Shown here in pieces: positions 61,693-61,922 of a stretch of 61,922 nucleotides of DNA. How positions within the stretch are numbered: position 1 is the stretch's first letter; each line of letters begins with the position of its first letter. The notes beneath the pieces were generated by a model, which searched no databases, was not told the DNA's origin, and worked only from the letters and a program-made list of their open reading frames with translations. Source of the DNA: Sphingomonas sanguinis NBRC 13937 (GTDB lineage: Bacteria; Pseudomonadota; Alphaproteobacteria; Sphingomonadales; Sphingomonadaceae); assembly GCF_001591005.1 (NCBI RefSeq), contig NZ_BCTY01000017.1, forward strand, positions 1 to 61,922, written 5' to 3'. The translations under genes were made by a program, and so were the position numbers.

Positions 61693-61922
61693 CGTCGCTA
61701 TCCTGTATAGACTTAGCGGATTGGCGTGCGCCGGTAGGCACCGGAGGTCGATGCGATGGCCCCTTGAGCTCGGGACCGAACGGCACATCATCGCACCGGT
61801 CGAGCATGTCTGCCGCGTGAAGACCGACCGGTTCGAGCCATGGTTCTGCCCCGCCCCATGGCGTGGGATCACTGGGAAAATCCCGGTGAGTCTTGCGATC
61901 AGTCGGATCGCAAAGCGTTACA
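61693..61922. other. End of window without a recognised gene
   Basis: No open frame with a family match occupies the last 230 bases; the minus-strand frames are antisense to psd. Confidence 0.45.

Overview
The window is chromosomal DNA of a high-GC alphaproteobacterium, almost certainly a sphingomonad. The best evidence is a 420-residue serine palmitoyltransferase whose PLP-site residues (H159, D231, H234, K265) fall at the positions known for Sphingomonas paucimobilis SPT, next to acyl carrier protein, ceramide-reductase-like and ceramide-synthase-like genes. An ECF sigma factor with an NrsF-type anti-sigma and a Ti-type relaxase point the same way.

Layout. 1-2.5 kb: a tightly coupled inositol-phosphate operon (CDP-alcohol phosphotransferase, inositol-3-phosphate synthase, sugar-nucleotidyltransferase). 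4.0-7.07 kb: a complete IS66-family element with matching ends, an 8-bp target duplication and a passenger gene. 7.4-11.75 kb: an export cluster (HlyD-type adaptor, peptidase-containing ABC exporter, ClpP/SppA-like secreted protein) plus a 52-codon double-glycine-leader peptide gene that I read directly from the sequence; it looks like an undescribed bacteriocin-type system. 11.9-26.9 kb: a mobilisable and defence region with a resolvase remnant, Ti-type TraA relaxase, oriT-like site, TraC/TraD-like proteins, HEPN/nucleotidyltransferase, ArdC-like antirestriction protein, AlpA-like regulator, an XRE-ImmA/beta/sce7726 gene group, an ATPase-HNH pair and a small tyrosine recombinase.

27-38.1 kb: a mixed stretch of secreted M61 peptidase, NTF2-like protein, GNAT, a frameshifted cold-shock gene and dehalogenase, followed by a SigF/NrsF stress island. 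It holds a sigF-nrsF-DUF427 operon, a thioredoxin-CcdA operon, a DUF2282/DUF692/DUF2063/DoxX (bufferin-type, copper-linked) operon and a small membrane protein. Four TGTAAC(C/T)-N16-CG(A/G)A promoters tie these together. A P4-like integrase (38.8-40.0 kb) abuts the 3' end of a tRNA-Ser(CGA) gene, which probably marks the right edge of an integrated element.

40.3-61.9 kb is core chromosome: hspQ, rplU-rpmA, GNAT, TadE/TadG-like proteins, obgE, proB, then the membrane-lipid region (cerR-like, acp, spt, hybrid histidine kinase, lptF-lptG, desaturase, ceramide-synthase-like GNAT, phospholipid methyltransferase, Mpo1-like protein, class III aminotransferase, phosphatidylserine decarboxylase). The lipid genes together suggest making and remodelling of sphingolipids, PE and methylated PE. 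Paired inverted GC-rich repeats sit in two intergenic gaps of this part.
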